Below are positions 24,674 through 33,493 of a stretch of 64,000 nucleotides of DNA, one piece after another. Both the position numbers and the translations under genes were made by a program. The stretch lies in NCBI RefSeq assembly GCF_918741285.1, contig NZ_CAKKNC010000007.1, positions 124,001 to 188,000 of the forward strand. Direction: 5' to 3'. The DNA is from Sphingobium sp. CECT 9361. Lineage in GTDB: Bacteria; Pseudomonadota; Alphaproteobacteria; Sphingomonadales; Sphingomonadaceae. Below the pieces are notes generated by a model. It had not been told where the DNA came from. It saw only the letters and a program-made list of their open reading frames with translations, and searched no databases. Positions within the stretch are counted from its first letter, which is position 1; each line of letters starts with the position of its first letter.

Positions 24674-26866
24674 ATGTCCAGCACCGCACCCGCCATCACC
24701 CCCGAAATCGTCGCCGAGCATGGCTTCAACGAAGAGGAATATGCCCGCGTCCTGAACGCTCTGGGGCGGGAGCCGAACATTACCGAACTCGGCATATTCT
24801 CGGTCATGTGGTCGGAACATTGCAGCTATAAATCCAGCCGCATCCACCTGAAGAATCTGCCAACGACTGCCCCCTGGGTCATCTGCGGTCCCGGCGAGAA
24901 TGCAGGCGTCATCGACATCGGCGCAGGGCCGAACGGCACGAAACTCGCCGCCATCTTCAAGATGGAGAGCCACAATCACCCGTCCTACATCGAACCCTAT
25001 CAGGGCGCGGCAACAGGCGTAGGCGGCATCCTGCGCGACGTGTTCACCATGGGCGCGCGCCCGGTCGCGAACATGAACGCGCTGCGCTTCGGTCGCCCGG
25101 ATCATCCCCGGATGCGCCACCTCATCAGCGGCGTGGTGCGCGGCATCGGCGGCTATGGCAATTGCGTCGGCGTTCCGACCGTGGGCGGCGAAGTCAATTT
25201 CCATGCGGCCTATGACGGCAATATCCTGGTCAACGCGATGACCGTCGGCATCGCCGAGCAGGACAAGATTTTCTATTCCGCGGCCTCCGGCGTCGGCAAT
25301 CCCATCGTCTATGTCGGCTCAAAGACCGGCCGCGACGGTATCCACGGTGCAACCATGGCCAGCGCCGACTTCGGCGAAGACTCGGACGCAAAGCGCCCCA
25401 CTGTGCAGGTCGGCGATCCCTTCACGGAAAAGCTGCTGATCGAAGCCTGCCTCGAACTCATGGCGTCGGACGCCATCGTCGCCATTCAGGATATGGGCGC
25501 CGCGGGCCTCACCTCCTCCTCGGTCGAAATGGCAAGCAAGGGCGGCGTCGGCCTCCTCCTCAACATGGACATGGTGCCGCAGCGCGAAACCGGCATGTCG
25601 GCTTATGAAATGATGCTGTCCGAATCGCAGGAACGGATGCTCATGGTCCTGAAACCCGGCAAGGAAGCCTTTGCCGAAGCGATCTTCCACAAATGGGAAC
25701 TGGATTTCGCGGTCATCGGCGAAGTCACCGACACGGGTCGCATGGTCCTCACCCATCATGGCGAAACCGTGTGCGACATCCCGCTCGCCCCGCTGGCCGA
25801 CGACGCGCCGCTGTACGACCGCCCGCATGTGCCGACGCCCAAGCGCGCACCGCTGACCGACATTCCCGCCAGCACCGACATCGCTGCGGACCTCGTCACC
25901 CTGATGGGCAGCCCCGACATCGCCAGCCGCCGCTGGATCTGGGAACAATATGACCACATGGTCGGTGCGGATACCCTGCAGCGCCCCGGTGGCGACGCCG
26001 CCGTCGTCCGCATCCACGGCACCAATCGCGCGCTGGCGATCAGCACCGATTGCACCCCGCGCTATTGCTACGCCGACCCATTCGAGGGCGGCAAGCAGGC
26101 GATTGCCGAATGCTACCGCAACATCAGCGCGGTCGGCGCGCTGCCGCTCGCAGTCACCAACTGCCTCAACTTCGCCAACCCGCAGCGCCCCGAAATCATG
26201 GGCCAACTCGTGGGCTGCCTTGACGGCATGGGCGAAGCCTGCCGCGCGCTCGACTTCCCGGTCGTGAGCGGCAACGTCTCGCTCTACAACGAAAGCAAGG
26301 CCACCGGCGGCGGCAGCGCGATCCTGCCGACCCCCGCCATTGGCGGCGTCGGCGTGCTGGAAGACATCGACACGATGGCGACCGTAGCGTTCAAGGCGGA
26401 AGGCGAAGCGATCTTCGTCATCGGCGACAATAACGGCCATCTTGGCCAGTCGCTCTGGCTGCGCGAAGTGCATGGCCGCGAAGACGGCCCGCCCCCGCCC
26501 GTCGATCTCGCCAAGGAAAAGGCCCACGCCGCATTCATCCGCACCCTCGTCGCGGATGGCAAGGTCAGCGCCGTGCATGACGTGTCCGACGGCGGCCTGC
26601 TCGTTGCCGTGGCCGAAATGGCGATGGCCGGCAACATCGGCGCGACACTGGAAGAAATCGGCGACCACTTCACGGCATTCGGCGAAGATCAGGCGCGCTA
26701 TGTCGTCACCAGCAGCGTGGCGGACAGCATCCAGGCCGCAGGCATCCCCATGACCCGCATCGGCACCACCGGCGGCGACGCCCTCGTGCTCCACGGCAAG
26801 AGCATCGCCATCGCCGACCTGCGGGATGCGCATGAAGGCTTCTTCCCCGCCCTGATGGACGGCTGA
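24674..26866 (+). CDS. purL: Phosphoribosylformylglycinamidine synthase subunit PurL
   Basis: 730 residues from ATG 24674 ([17 protein letters not shown]). Motifs of small-type Pur[58 protein letters not shown] and the C-terminal [17 protein letters not shown]. It forms FGAM from FGAR and ammonia in purine synthesis, with PurS and PurQ, neither of which is adjacent. No clear ribosome site precedes the ATG. Confidence 0.97.
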   Translation: MSSTAPAITPEIVAEHGFNEEEYARVLNALGREPNITELGIFSVMWSEHCSYKSSRIHLKNLPTTAPWVICGPGENAGVIDIGAGPNGTKLAAIFKMESHNHPSYIEPYQGAATGVGGILRDVFTMGARPVANMNALRFGRPDHPRMRHLISGVVRGIGGYGNCVGVPTVGGEVNFHAAYDGNILVNAMTVGIAEQDKIFYSAASGVGNPIVYVGSKTGRDGIHGATMASADFGEDSDAKRPTVQVGDPFTEKLLIEACLELMASDAIVAIQDMGAAGLTSSSVEMASKGGVGLLLNMDMVPQRETGMSAYEMMLSESQERMLMVLKPGKEAFAEAIFHKWELDFAVIGEVTDTGRMVLTHHGETVCDIPLAPLADDAPLYDRPHVPTPKRAPLTDIPASTDIAADLVTLMGSPDIASRRWIWEQYDHMVGADTLQRPGGDAAVVRIHGTNRALAISTDCTPRYCYADPFEGGKQAIAECYRNISAVGALPLAVTNCLNFANPQRPEIMGQLVGCLDGMGEACRALDFPVVSGNVSLYNESKATGGGSAILPTPAIGGVGVLEDIDTMATVAFKAEGEAIFVIGDNNGHLGQSLWLREVHGREDGPPPPVDLAKEKAHAAFIRTLVADGKVSAVHDVSDGGLLVAVAEMAMAGNIGATLEEIGDHFTAFGEDQARYVVTSSVADSIQAAGIPMTRIGTTGGDALVLHGKSIAIADLRDAHEGFFPALMDG

Positions 26867-26875
26867 ACAGATTGA

Positions 26876-27635
26876 TTAAGACTTATCCGGGTGCATTTTT
26901 CTGAACTCGGTGCTGAACGAACCCCAGGACAGGCGGGCTGAAATATCCTTGGTCACCATGTCGGTCACACTTGAATCGCTACCATCGAGATTACGCTCAC
27001 GATAATTTTGCCACCAAGGGAAACGACGCCATATACCCGTCGCAATCGGATCGTCGGTAATCTGAATGGTGATACGTTTGAGCGTTACGCCGCGACCGAA
27101 GCTGGCGGCTAGATCGTATGGATCGACGCTTTCAACGGTGTCGGGATTACGAATGTCTCGAAAACGCACAAGCAACGGATAGTCGTCTTCAGGCAGTTCG
27201 AAATGTAACTTCTCTCTCTTCCACGTCGGCCACGCCAGCTTCCATGTTTCATGCCAACTCGAATGCTGACCATATTCAGTAATCAAGCGATTGCGCATGA
27301 TGAAGAATGGCAACTCACCAGAGTTGAGCGTTTCCATGAGCGCGAAAAGCGTACCGCCCGGCAGGTCAATGGCAACGGCCTCCCCCCGAATATCCCCATC
27401 GAACCGTTCCATGAGCGGAAGACAGCCAAGCATCCCGCAAACGCGCTTCCCATACCGATGATCCGGACACTAGGCCTTGCGGCGTTTCGATGTACAATGT
27501 GATGCGGTAACGGATGCAATCTTCTCGTTCGAGGATCGAACAGTTTGACAGAAATGGCAATAGAAGCAGGCAACCGCCTTGCAAAAGGGCACGGCGGCGT
27601 GGCGCGAATGATTGTCCGATCAATTTAGCAACCAT
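26876..27635 (-). pseudogene. Exported lipoprotein gene interrupted by a single-base frameshift
   Basis: Two overlapping frames together encode one protein of about 250 residues. The 5' frame (27635 to 27366) has a twin-arginine-like RRRALL followed by a hydrophobic run and the lipobox LSNC, then RYRITLYIETPQGLVSGSSV. The 3' frame (stop at 26876) continues with GEAVAIDLPGG and ends at HPDKS. In the family as I recall it these blocks belong to one protein (…ETPQGLxxGSSV… GEAVAVDLPGG…). The join falls in a run of six G on the coding strand (27382-27387); with five, the reading continues as SGEAVAIDLPGG. It is therefore a pseudogene, a contingency tract or a sequencing slip. Function of the intact protein is unknown. 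Confidence 0.7.
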
Positions 27636-27851
27636 CCCGCCATTAACCTATCGTTTCGCTTCTTAGCTCGGCACAGTGATATAGCGACAAATTGTCAATT
27701 ATCTCTTTTGCTTACAGATCAAGCGAACGGCGCATTTTGCCCTGTCCTACATCCCCGCCCCGCTGCTACATTCGCGTCGGCTCTTTGAAACCCCGGCGTT
27801 TTTAACGTCCCCTCCCATCCCCCACACGCGCGATGTTAGAGAAGTTACGGA

Positions 27852-28616
27852 TTAAATCCGCGTCACCCGCGCGAACAGCACATGATAATCGTCGCGCGCG
27901 CCCTCTGCGTCGAATATCGCCATCACGCGCCGCAAAGCCCGCGCGCCCAGCGGCGCGCGGCCCGGCGTCGGCACGCTCGCACCGATGCCCTTAAGGTGCG
28001 TCATCAACCCCCGCGCGCTGTCCCATTCAACGGGATACTCCTCGTCGAACGCAAAGGCATCGGGATACGCCGCCAGCATGGACTGCAACGCCGCCAGCGA
28101 CGGATAGTCCGCCACTCCAGCCGCAACCCCGCACGCCGCATGCGCAGCGCGCCAACGCGCAAAGCTCTGCTCCCCCATGGTGGAGAAGATCAGGCTTCCG
28201 CCCGGCCGCAGCAATCCATTCAGCCGCGCCACGGCCAGCGGCAAATCGTCGAACCACTGAAAGGCAAGGCTCGACAGGATGAGGTCGAAATGCGGGCCGT
28301 CGAACCATGGCGACTCGCCGTCCATCGGCAGGAACGTTCCCGCGATCATCGCCCCATCCGCCGCCCGCGCCACCATGTCCGCTGCCAGATCGGTCGCGAC
28401 CAGCTTGGCGCTAGGCCAGCGCCCGCCAATCTCCCGCGTCAGCAAACCCGTGCCGCAACCAATCTCCAGGATCTGCGGCGCATCGGGCAGGGAAAGCAGG
28501 GACGCCAAATCGGCCACCGTCCTTGCCGCGATCCGCTGCACATCGGCATGGTCGTCATAGCCCGCCGCCGCTGCGCCGAACGCTGCCGCTATCTTGTCCT
28601 TCCGCTCATCCGCCAT
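27852..28616 (-). CDS. SAM-dependent methyltransferase, BioC-like
   Basis: 254 residues from ATG 28616, which has GAGGGT nearby. Class I methyltransferase motif I is ILEIGCGTGLLTREI (about residue 52), followed by LVATDLAADMV and LILSSLAFQWFDDL, the last typical of malonyl-ACP O-methyltransferase BioC (pimelate synthesis for biotin). The C-terminal half also follows BioC (RGLMTHLKGIGA). No other biotin genes are adjacent. The 216 bp between this gene and the frameshifted lipoprotein start contains nothing I can identify. Confidence 0.75.
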   Translation of the reverse strand: MADERKDKIAAAFGAAAAGYDDHADVQRIAARTVADLASLLSLPDAPQILEIGCGTGLLTREIGGRWPSAKLVATDLAADMVARAADGAMIAGTFLPMDGESPWFDGPHFDLILSSLAFQWFDDLPLAVARLNGLLRPGGSLIFSTMGEQSFARWRAAHAACGVAAGVADYPSLAALQSMLAAYPDAFAFDEEYPVEWDSARGLMTHLKGIGASVPTPGRAPLGARALRRVMAIFDAEGARDDYHVLFARVTRI

Positions 28617-28704
28617 GCCTACCCTCTTGCAGAACCGTCGGCGGATTTCCACCGTCTCGCGCTCTCGCTATGAGTATCGGATCATATTGCATCGGGGGGC
28701 ATAG

Positions 28705-29115
28705 ATGACGGCAGGATATTCCGGCACGCCACTGGCAAAGAAACTTTCGCTCAAGTCGGGCATGCGGGTCTGGTTCGATGCCCTGCCCGAGAGTGTGCGT
28801 GCAGAAATTGTCGATGCCGCCCTCACCCTGCATGAGTGCTCTGTCCCGGAAGCGCCGCTCGACGCCGCTCATATTTTCGTGACCGAACGGCAGGCCATGG
28901 AAGCGCGCATTGCCACTCTTCGTCCCCTGCTCGCCCCCGCCGGCTTCCTATGGATCAGTTGGCCCAAAAAGGCATCGAAGGTGCCAACCGACATAACAGA
29001 GGATATAATTCGTGCGGTCATCCTTCCTAACACAGACCTCGTTGACGTAAAGGTTTGCGCCGTCGATACCACATGGTCGGGCCTCAAGCTCATGATCCGC
29101 AAGGATAAGCGCTAA
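28705..29115 (+). CDS. DUF3052 domain protein
   Basis: 136 residues, start ATG 28705 preceded by a GGGGGG tract. It matches DUF3052 as recalled: GYSGTPLAKKLSLKSGMRV at the N-terminus, a middle Rossmann-like part with FLWISWPKKASK and a C-terminal VDTTWSGLKLMIRK. These proteins are small, cytoplasmic and of unknown function. It is divergent from the BioC-like gene (88 bp) and followed 23 bp later by the DUF418 membrane protein, probably one transcription unit. Confidence 0.85.
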   Translation: MTAGYSGTPLAKKLSLKSGMRVWFDALPESVRAEIVDAALTLHECSVPEAPLDAAHIFVTERQAMEARIATLRPLLAPAGFLWISWPKKASKVPTDITEDIIRAVILPNTDLVDVKVCAVDTTWSGLKLMIRKDKR

Positions 29116-29138
29116 GGTCACTTTCCGTAGCCCAGTTT

Positions 29139-30422
29139 GTGACGGTGGACCCAGCACCGAAAAAGGATAAGAGCGGCCGCATGCTTCCCGACACCCGCAT
29201 TCTCCCCCTCGATGCCCTGCGCGGTTTTGCCGTGATGGGCATATTGATGCTGAACATCATCGGCTTTTCCATGCCTGAGGCCGCCTATATCAATCCGGCG
29301 GTCTGGGGCGGCACGGACTTTCCCAACATTGCGGCATGGTTCACCGCCTTCGTGCTGTTCGACGGCAAGATGCGGGGGCTGTTCTCGCTCCTTTTCGGCG
29401 CATCCATGCTCCTCATCATCGAACGCGCCGAAATCAGCGGGCGCGACGGGCGGCGCGTCCATATTGTGCGTGCAGCGTGGCTGTTCGCTTTCGGCCTCGC
29501 GCATTATTTGCTGCTGTGGTGGGGCGACATATTGATGATCTATGCGATCGTCAGCCTGATCGCACTGCTGTTTATCGGACGCCCACCCCTGAGCCTCGTC
29601 AAATGGGCATTTGGCGCGTTTCTCGTGCATTTCGTGATCCTCGTGACGTTCATCGTCAGCGCCTACGCCTTTGGCCACGCCGCCGCAGAACCGGGCGCAT
29701 CCGCACAGGTTGTGCAAGGCTTCGGCCAGATGATCGACAGCTTCGGCAGACCCCGAACGCCAGCCATCGCGCAGGAGGTCGCGCTCTACCGCTCCGATTA
29801 TGGTACGATCTTCGCCGCTTCCCTGAAAGCACTGCCGGACAAAACAACCCTGCTCATATACTTCACGTTCGACACGCTCGGCTTCATGCTGCTTGGCATG
29901 GCGATGCTCAAGGGCGGCTTCCTCAACGGGCAGTGGCCCATCGACCAGTATAGCCGCACCGCCCGCCACTGTTTTCTCATCGGCCTGCCCCCCACCGCTG
30001 CAATGGCGATTTGGGTTATTGTGTCCGGCTATGATCCGCTTGTGGCCTTCGGCGTATTCCTGAGCTGGTCCTTTCCATTCCGCATACCGCTGACGGTCGG
30101 TTACGCGGCGCTGTTCATGACGTGGATATTGCGCGCACCGGATAATCCTCTGATCCTGCGCATAGCTGCGGCCGGGCGCATGGCGTTCAGCAACTACCTT
30201 GGCACCAGCTTGCTAATGACCGCGATATTCTACGGATGGGGCGGCGGACTGTTCGGCCATGTCGACCGCGCGCATTTGTATTTGTTCGTATTCGGCGCCT
30301 GGGCGCTCATGCTTCTCTGGTCGAAGCCGTGGCTGGTTCGATTCCATTTCGGCCCCTTCGAATGGCTCTGGCGATCGCTGGCACGGGGCGAGATGCAGAA
30401 AATGCGACGAATTCGCAATTAG
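29139..30422 (+). CDS. DUF418 (YeiB-type) multi-spanning membrane protein
   Basis: 427 residues from GTG 29139; an ATG at 29181 (MLPDTRILPLDALRG) would give 413 and fits the family start well, but neither has a strong ribosome site. About nine membrane helices. Family hallmarks: LDALRGFAVMGILMLNI, FDGKMRGLFSLLFGAS and, in the C-terminal DUF418 part, RMAFSNYLGTSLLMTAIFYG. Substrate is unknown; related proteins are thought to move or acylate envelope molecules. Confidence 0.85.
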   Translation: MTVDPAPKKDKSGRMLPDTRILPLDALRGFAVMGILMLNIIGFSMPEAAYINPAVWGGTDFPNIAAWFTAFVLFDGKMRGLFSLLFGASMLLIIERAEISGRDGRRVHIVRAAWLFAFGLAHYLLLWWGDILMIYAIVSLIALLFIGRPPLSLVKWAFGAFLVHFVILVTFIVSAYAFGHAAAEPGASAQVVQGFGQMIDSFGRPRTPAIAQEVALYRSDYGTIFAASLKALPDKTTLLIYFTFDTLGFMLLGMAMLKGGFLNGQWPIDQYSRTARHCFLIGLPPTAAMAIWVIVSGYDPLVAFGVFLSWSFPFRIPLTVGYAALFMTWILRAPDNPLILRIAAAGRMAFSNYLGTSLLMTAIFYGWGGGLFGHVDRAHLYLFVFGAWALMLLWSKPWLVRFHFGPFEWLWRSLARGEMQKMRRIRN

Positions 30423-30483
30423 GCGCTAGTTTACTATTGCGACCTATTAGCAGGAAGGCTACTTCGGTGTCAGGAGATGGCAC

Positions 30484-30654
30484 ATGGTTGTTTGTATCTG
30501 CAATGCGATTCGCGAAAAAGACCTGCGGGAAGCCGCGCGTGACGGATGCGATACGCCTTGCAGCGCTTATGCCAGGTTCGGTCGGCGCCCAAAATGCGGG
30601 CAGTGCGTACCGTTCGCGCGAACCATTATCGCTGCAGAGCGTGCGACTGCATAA
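30484..30654 (+). CDS. bfd: Bacterioferritin-associated ferredoxin
   Basis: 56 residues, with an AGGAG ribosome site seven bases before ATG 30484. The [2Fe-2S] ligands are Cys4 and Cys6 (VCICNAI) and Cys38 and Cys41 (KCGQC), the C-x-C and C-x2-C spacing of Bfd. Bfd reduces the ferric core of bacterioferritin so that iron can be released. bfr follows 103 bp downstream, behind a hairpin terminator. The window thus contains the pair for storage and mobilisation. Confidence 0.9.
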   Translation: MVVCICNAIREKDLREAARDGCDTPCSAYARFGRRPKCGQCVPFARTIIAAERATA

Positions 30655-30668
30655 CATTCGCATGTAAG

Positions 30669-30694
30669 AAAACGGCGCATTTCTGCCGTTTTTT
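30669..30694 (+). terminator. Intrinsic terminator between bfd and bfr
   Basis: AAAACGGC (30669-30676) pairs with GCCGTTTT (30685-30692) and is followed by further T residues. Its presence implies that bfr has its own promoter in 30695-30757. Confidence 0.75.
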
Positions 30695-30757
30695 AGGTTA
30701 CATTCTGTAGACTTAACATTATGGTCGTTGCTCGCGAAACAAGCTGGAGCATGTCCC

Positions 30758-31237
30758 ATGAAGGGCGACCCCAAGGTCATCGACTATCTTAACGACGTGC
30801 TCAAGAATGAGCTGACCGCGATCAATCAATATTTCCTGCATTACCGCATCCTCAATCACTGGGGCGTGAAGAAGCTCGCCAAGTTTGAATATGAGGAATC
30901 GATCGACGAGATGAAGCACGCCGACAAATTGGCTGAGCGCATCCTGTTTCTGGACGGCCTGCCCAATTTCCAGCTTCTCGGACGGCTCAAAGTCGGCGAA
31001 AATGTCGAAGAGATTTTGAAGTCCGATCTCGAACTTGAATATGAAGCATTGCCGCCCCTCAAGGACGGTATCGCCTATTGCGAGTCTATCCGGGATTATG
31101 TGACGCGCGATCTATTCGCCGACATCCTTGAAAGCGAAGAAGAGCATATCGATACGCTGGAAACCCAGTTCGAAATGATCGAACGCATGGGAATTCAGAA
31201 CTACATTCAGCTTCAGTCGGAAGCTGCGGAAGACTGA
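30758..31237 (+). CDS. bfr: Bacterioferritin
   Basis: 159 residues from ATG 30758 (GGAG eight bases upstream). Ferroxidase ligands fall at the textbook positions: Glu18, Glu51, His54, later ELEYEAL and the SEEEHID segment with Glu127/His130. Met52 in EMKHAD is the haem ligand at the subunit interface. The protein forms a 24-mer that oxidises and stores iron and protects against peroxide. The gene ends 11 bp from the convergent Hpt gene. Confidence 0.96.
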   Translation: MKGDPKVIDYLNDVLKNELTAINQYFLHYRILNHWGVKKLAKFEYEESIDEMKHADKLAERILFLDGLPNFQLLGRLKVGENVEEILKSDLELEYEALPPLKDGIAYCESIRDYVTRDLFADILESEEEHIDTLETQFEMIERMGIQNYIQLQSEAAED

Positions 31238-31248
31238 CGCGAGTGAGC

Positions 31249-31710
31249 CTAGAGACGCGTCAGCCCCTGGGTAGGTTCGAGCCTACGCCCGAACCCGCCG
31301 GGGCGGCGTGTCACAAGTGGATTTGAATCGGCTTCAAGAGCAGCAATCGTTTCCGCGAAACAGCCACGCAGCGCAACGACGATCTCGATCAGTTCTTCGG
31401 GACTTTCGTGATATTCCACGCAACGTCGCGCCACCATTTCGATTTCTTCGGCCATGTCGCCCAGACGTTCCGCGCCAAACTGCCGCGATTCCCCCTTCAA
31501 CGTATGAGCAGGCAGAACCAAAGCAGTGGCATTGCGCGCACGCATAGCTTCCTCGATCGCGGCGACCGATTTAGTCCCGTCTTCTTTGAAATATCCCAAT
31601 ATCCGAACGAAATCGGTACCAAGCTCTGCGCGCGCTTGTGCAAAGTCCGTAAAGTCGATCAGCTTGGCGTCCATATGTGACACGTTCGATGCTCCCAAAG
31701 GCGCAATCAT
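31249..31710 (-). CDS. Stand-alone histidine phosphotransfer (Hpt) protein
   Basis: 153 residues from ATG 31710; ATG 31674 (MDAKLIDFTD) would give 141 and looks the more natural protein start. The Hpt box is LPAHTLKGESRQFGAERLG with the phosphorylatable His (residue 57 counted from MDAK). It contains a four-helix bundle preceding and following this site and a basic tail (RRPGGFGRRLEP). It would shuttle phosphate between a hybrid histidine kinase and a response regulator; no such partner is adjacent. Confidence 0.85.
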   Translation of the reverse strand: MIAPLGASNVSHMDAKLIDFTDFAQARAELGTDFVRILGYFKEDGTKSVAAIEEAMRARNATALVLPAHTLKGESRQFGAERLGDMAEEIEMVARRCVEYHESPEELIEIVVALRGCFAETIAALEADSNPLVTRRPGGFGRRLEPTQGLTRL

Positions 31711-31779
31711 GCGCCCACTTGAATCGATGTGTAATATGAGAGGGGTAAATGGAGCGTTAAATCGCCATAAATGAGCCGT

Positions 31780-32004
31780 TTAAGAGCGTGTTGGCCTCTC
31801 CAGCCTGAAAGCTGGAGCGCGATCATCGGCTATACGCGCTATCTCCCAACCTTGTTGCTCTGCCAACGCTGCCAGTTCGGTCGGCGCTATCGGATCGTCC
31901 GCCAAAACCATGACCGCAGAGACATCGCGCATGGCGCGTGCCGCCCTAAGTGCTGGCCACGGACAGCGCATGCCGCGCGCATCGATAATCGGCACGTCGC
32001 TCAC
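31780..32004 (-). CDS. TusA/SirA-family sulfur carrier protein
   Basis: 74 residues. The family signature is DARGMRCPWPALRAARAM with the active Cys14 in a C-P-x-P motif. TusA-like proteins carry persulfide sulfur for tRNA thiolation, molybdopterin or other sulfur chemistry. It starts 11 bp after der. A 20-base palindrome (31798-31817, CTCCAGC arms) overlaps the last codons and may terminate the transcript. Confidence 0.88.
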   Translation of the reverse strand: MSDVPIIDARGMRCPWPALRAARAMRDVSAVMVLADDPIAPTELAALAEQQGWEIARIADDRAPAFRLERPTRS

Positions 32005-32015
32005 AACAACTGGCG

Positions 32016-33386
32016 TCAGTTATCGAACGGGTTCTTGGAGCTTCGCAGAGTCAGGCGAACAGGAACCGCGCCGAAGCCCAGTTCCCGTCGGATACCATTC
32101 ACCAGATAGCGACGATAGCTTTCCGGCAGAATTTCGAGTCGCGTCCCGAAGATGACGAAGCTTGGTGGGCGCGTCTTGATCTGCGTAATATACCGCAGCT
32201 TGATCCGCTTACCGCCCGGCGCGGGCGGTGGATTGTTTTCCAGCGCCGTTTCGAACCAGCGGTTGAGCGCGCCGGTAGACACACGCTGCGACCAAGCCGT
32301 GCGCGTTTCGAATGCGACCTTGATCAGATCGTCAATGCCCTTGCCGGTGACAGCAGACACCGTCATCAGCGGTACGCCGCGCACCTGCGCCAGACCGTCC
32401 TCCAGCGCCTTCTTGATGCCCTGATATAAAGACGAGCCATGTTCGGCGACGTCCCATTTGTTGATTGCGATGACAAGGGCGCGACCCTCTTGCAAAACGC
32501 GATCGGCGATCCTTAGATCCTGGGATTCCAAACCCAGAGTGGCGTCCAGTAGCAGCACAACGACTTCGGCAAAATTGACAGCATTCATGCCATCGGCCAC
32601 CGCTAACTTTTCCAGTTTGTCCTGCACCTTTGCATGCTTGCGCATACCGGCAGTGTCGATCAGGCGGACGATCCGATCCTCGCCTTCCGGAGACGTCCAT
32701 GTCCAATCGACCGCAATACTGTCGCGCGTGATCCCCGCTTCCGGTCCCGTGATCAGCCGATCCTCACCCAATATGCGGTTGATCAGCGTCGACTTGCCTG
32801 CGTTGGGACGGCCCACAATGGCCAGCTTGAGCGGCGCGCTCTCATCGTCTTCGTAGAATGCAGGAGGATTGTCCGGTGTATTGGTTTCGTCTTTTTCCAA
32901 ATGCGGACGCAGCGCCTCGAACAGTTCCACCAAACCCTGGCCATGCTCGGCAGACAGTTCGACGGGCGCACCGAAGCCTAGCGCATAGCTTTCGATCACG
33001 CCGACATCGCCTGCTTTGCCTTCGGCCTTGTTTGCGACCAGCACGACCGGGGTATTGCCGCCGCGCAGCCAGCGTCCGATTTCCTCGTCCAACGGATTTA
33101 CGCCATCGCGTGCATCGAACATGAACAGTGCTACGTCGGCTTCTGCCACCGCGGCCTCGGTCTGTTGGCGCATCCGGCCCGGAAGGGTGTGCGGATCTTC
33201 GTCTTCATAGCCTGCGGTGTCGACCACGCGGAAATCCATACCCACCAGCGTGGCATCCCCTTCACGCCGGTCGCGCGTCACGCCGGGACGGTCATCGACC
33301 AGCGCCAGTCGCTTGCCGACGAGACGGTTGAAAAGGGTGGACTTGCCCACATTGGGACGCCCGACAATGGCTACTGTGGGCAACAT
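32016..33386 (-). CDS. der: Ribosome biogenesis GTPase Der (EngA)
   Basis: 456 residues with two tandem GTPase domains, the mark of Der. The first P-loop is VGRPNVGKSTLFNRLVG (residues about 7-23) with DTAGYED and VANKAEGK; the second is VGRPNAGKSTLINRILG with DTAGMRK and INKWD. A C-terminal KH-like domain (RYITQIKTRPPSFVIFGTR) follows. It acts in 50S subunit assembly. The bamB-der order is conserved in proteobacteria. Confidence 0.97.
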   Translation of the reverse strand: MLPTVAIVGRPNVGKSTLFNRLVGKRLALVDDRPGVTRDRREGDATLVGMDFRVVDTAGYEDEDPHTLPGRMRQQTEAAVAEADVALFMFDARDGVNPLDEEIGRWLRGGNTPVVLVANKAEGKAGDVGVIESYALGFGAPVELSAEHGQGLVELFEALRPHLEKDETNTPDNPPAFYEDDESAPLKLAIVGRPNAGKSTLINRILGEDRLITGPEAGITRDSIAVDWTWTSPEGEDRIVRLIDTAGMRKHAKVQDKLEKLAVADGMNAVNFAEVVVLLLDATLGLESQDLRIADRVLQEGRALVIAINKWDVAEHGSSLYQGIKKALEDGLAQVRGVPLMTVSAVTGKGIDDLIKVAFETRTAWSQRVSTGALNRWFETALENNPPPAPGGKRIKLRYITQIKTRPPSFVIFGTRLEILPESYRRYLVNGIRRELGFGAVPVRLTLRSSKNPFDN

Positions 33387-33493
33387 GGCCGCTTCTATTC
33401 CTTAAAAAACAAATGCCGCTCGGTCGGCGCCTGCCGGAATATCTTCCATGGGGCGCTGACCGAACGGCCACAACTATAGGGCGTGAGCGGGCG

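Noticed and set aside
25319..26833. 504-codon minus-strand frame across purL
   Set aside because: A mirror frame of purL, His/Asp/Ala-rich; purL is unmistakable on the other strand.
31798..31817. CTCCAGC-CTGAAA-GCTGGAG palindrome
   Set aside because: It overlaps the last codons of the TusA-like gene and lacks a T-run, so I do not call it a terminator or a REP copy.
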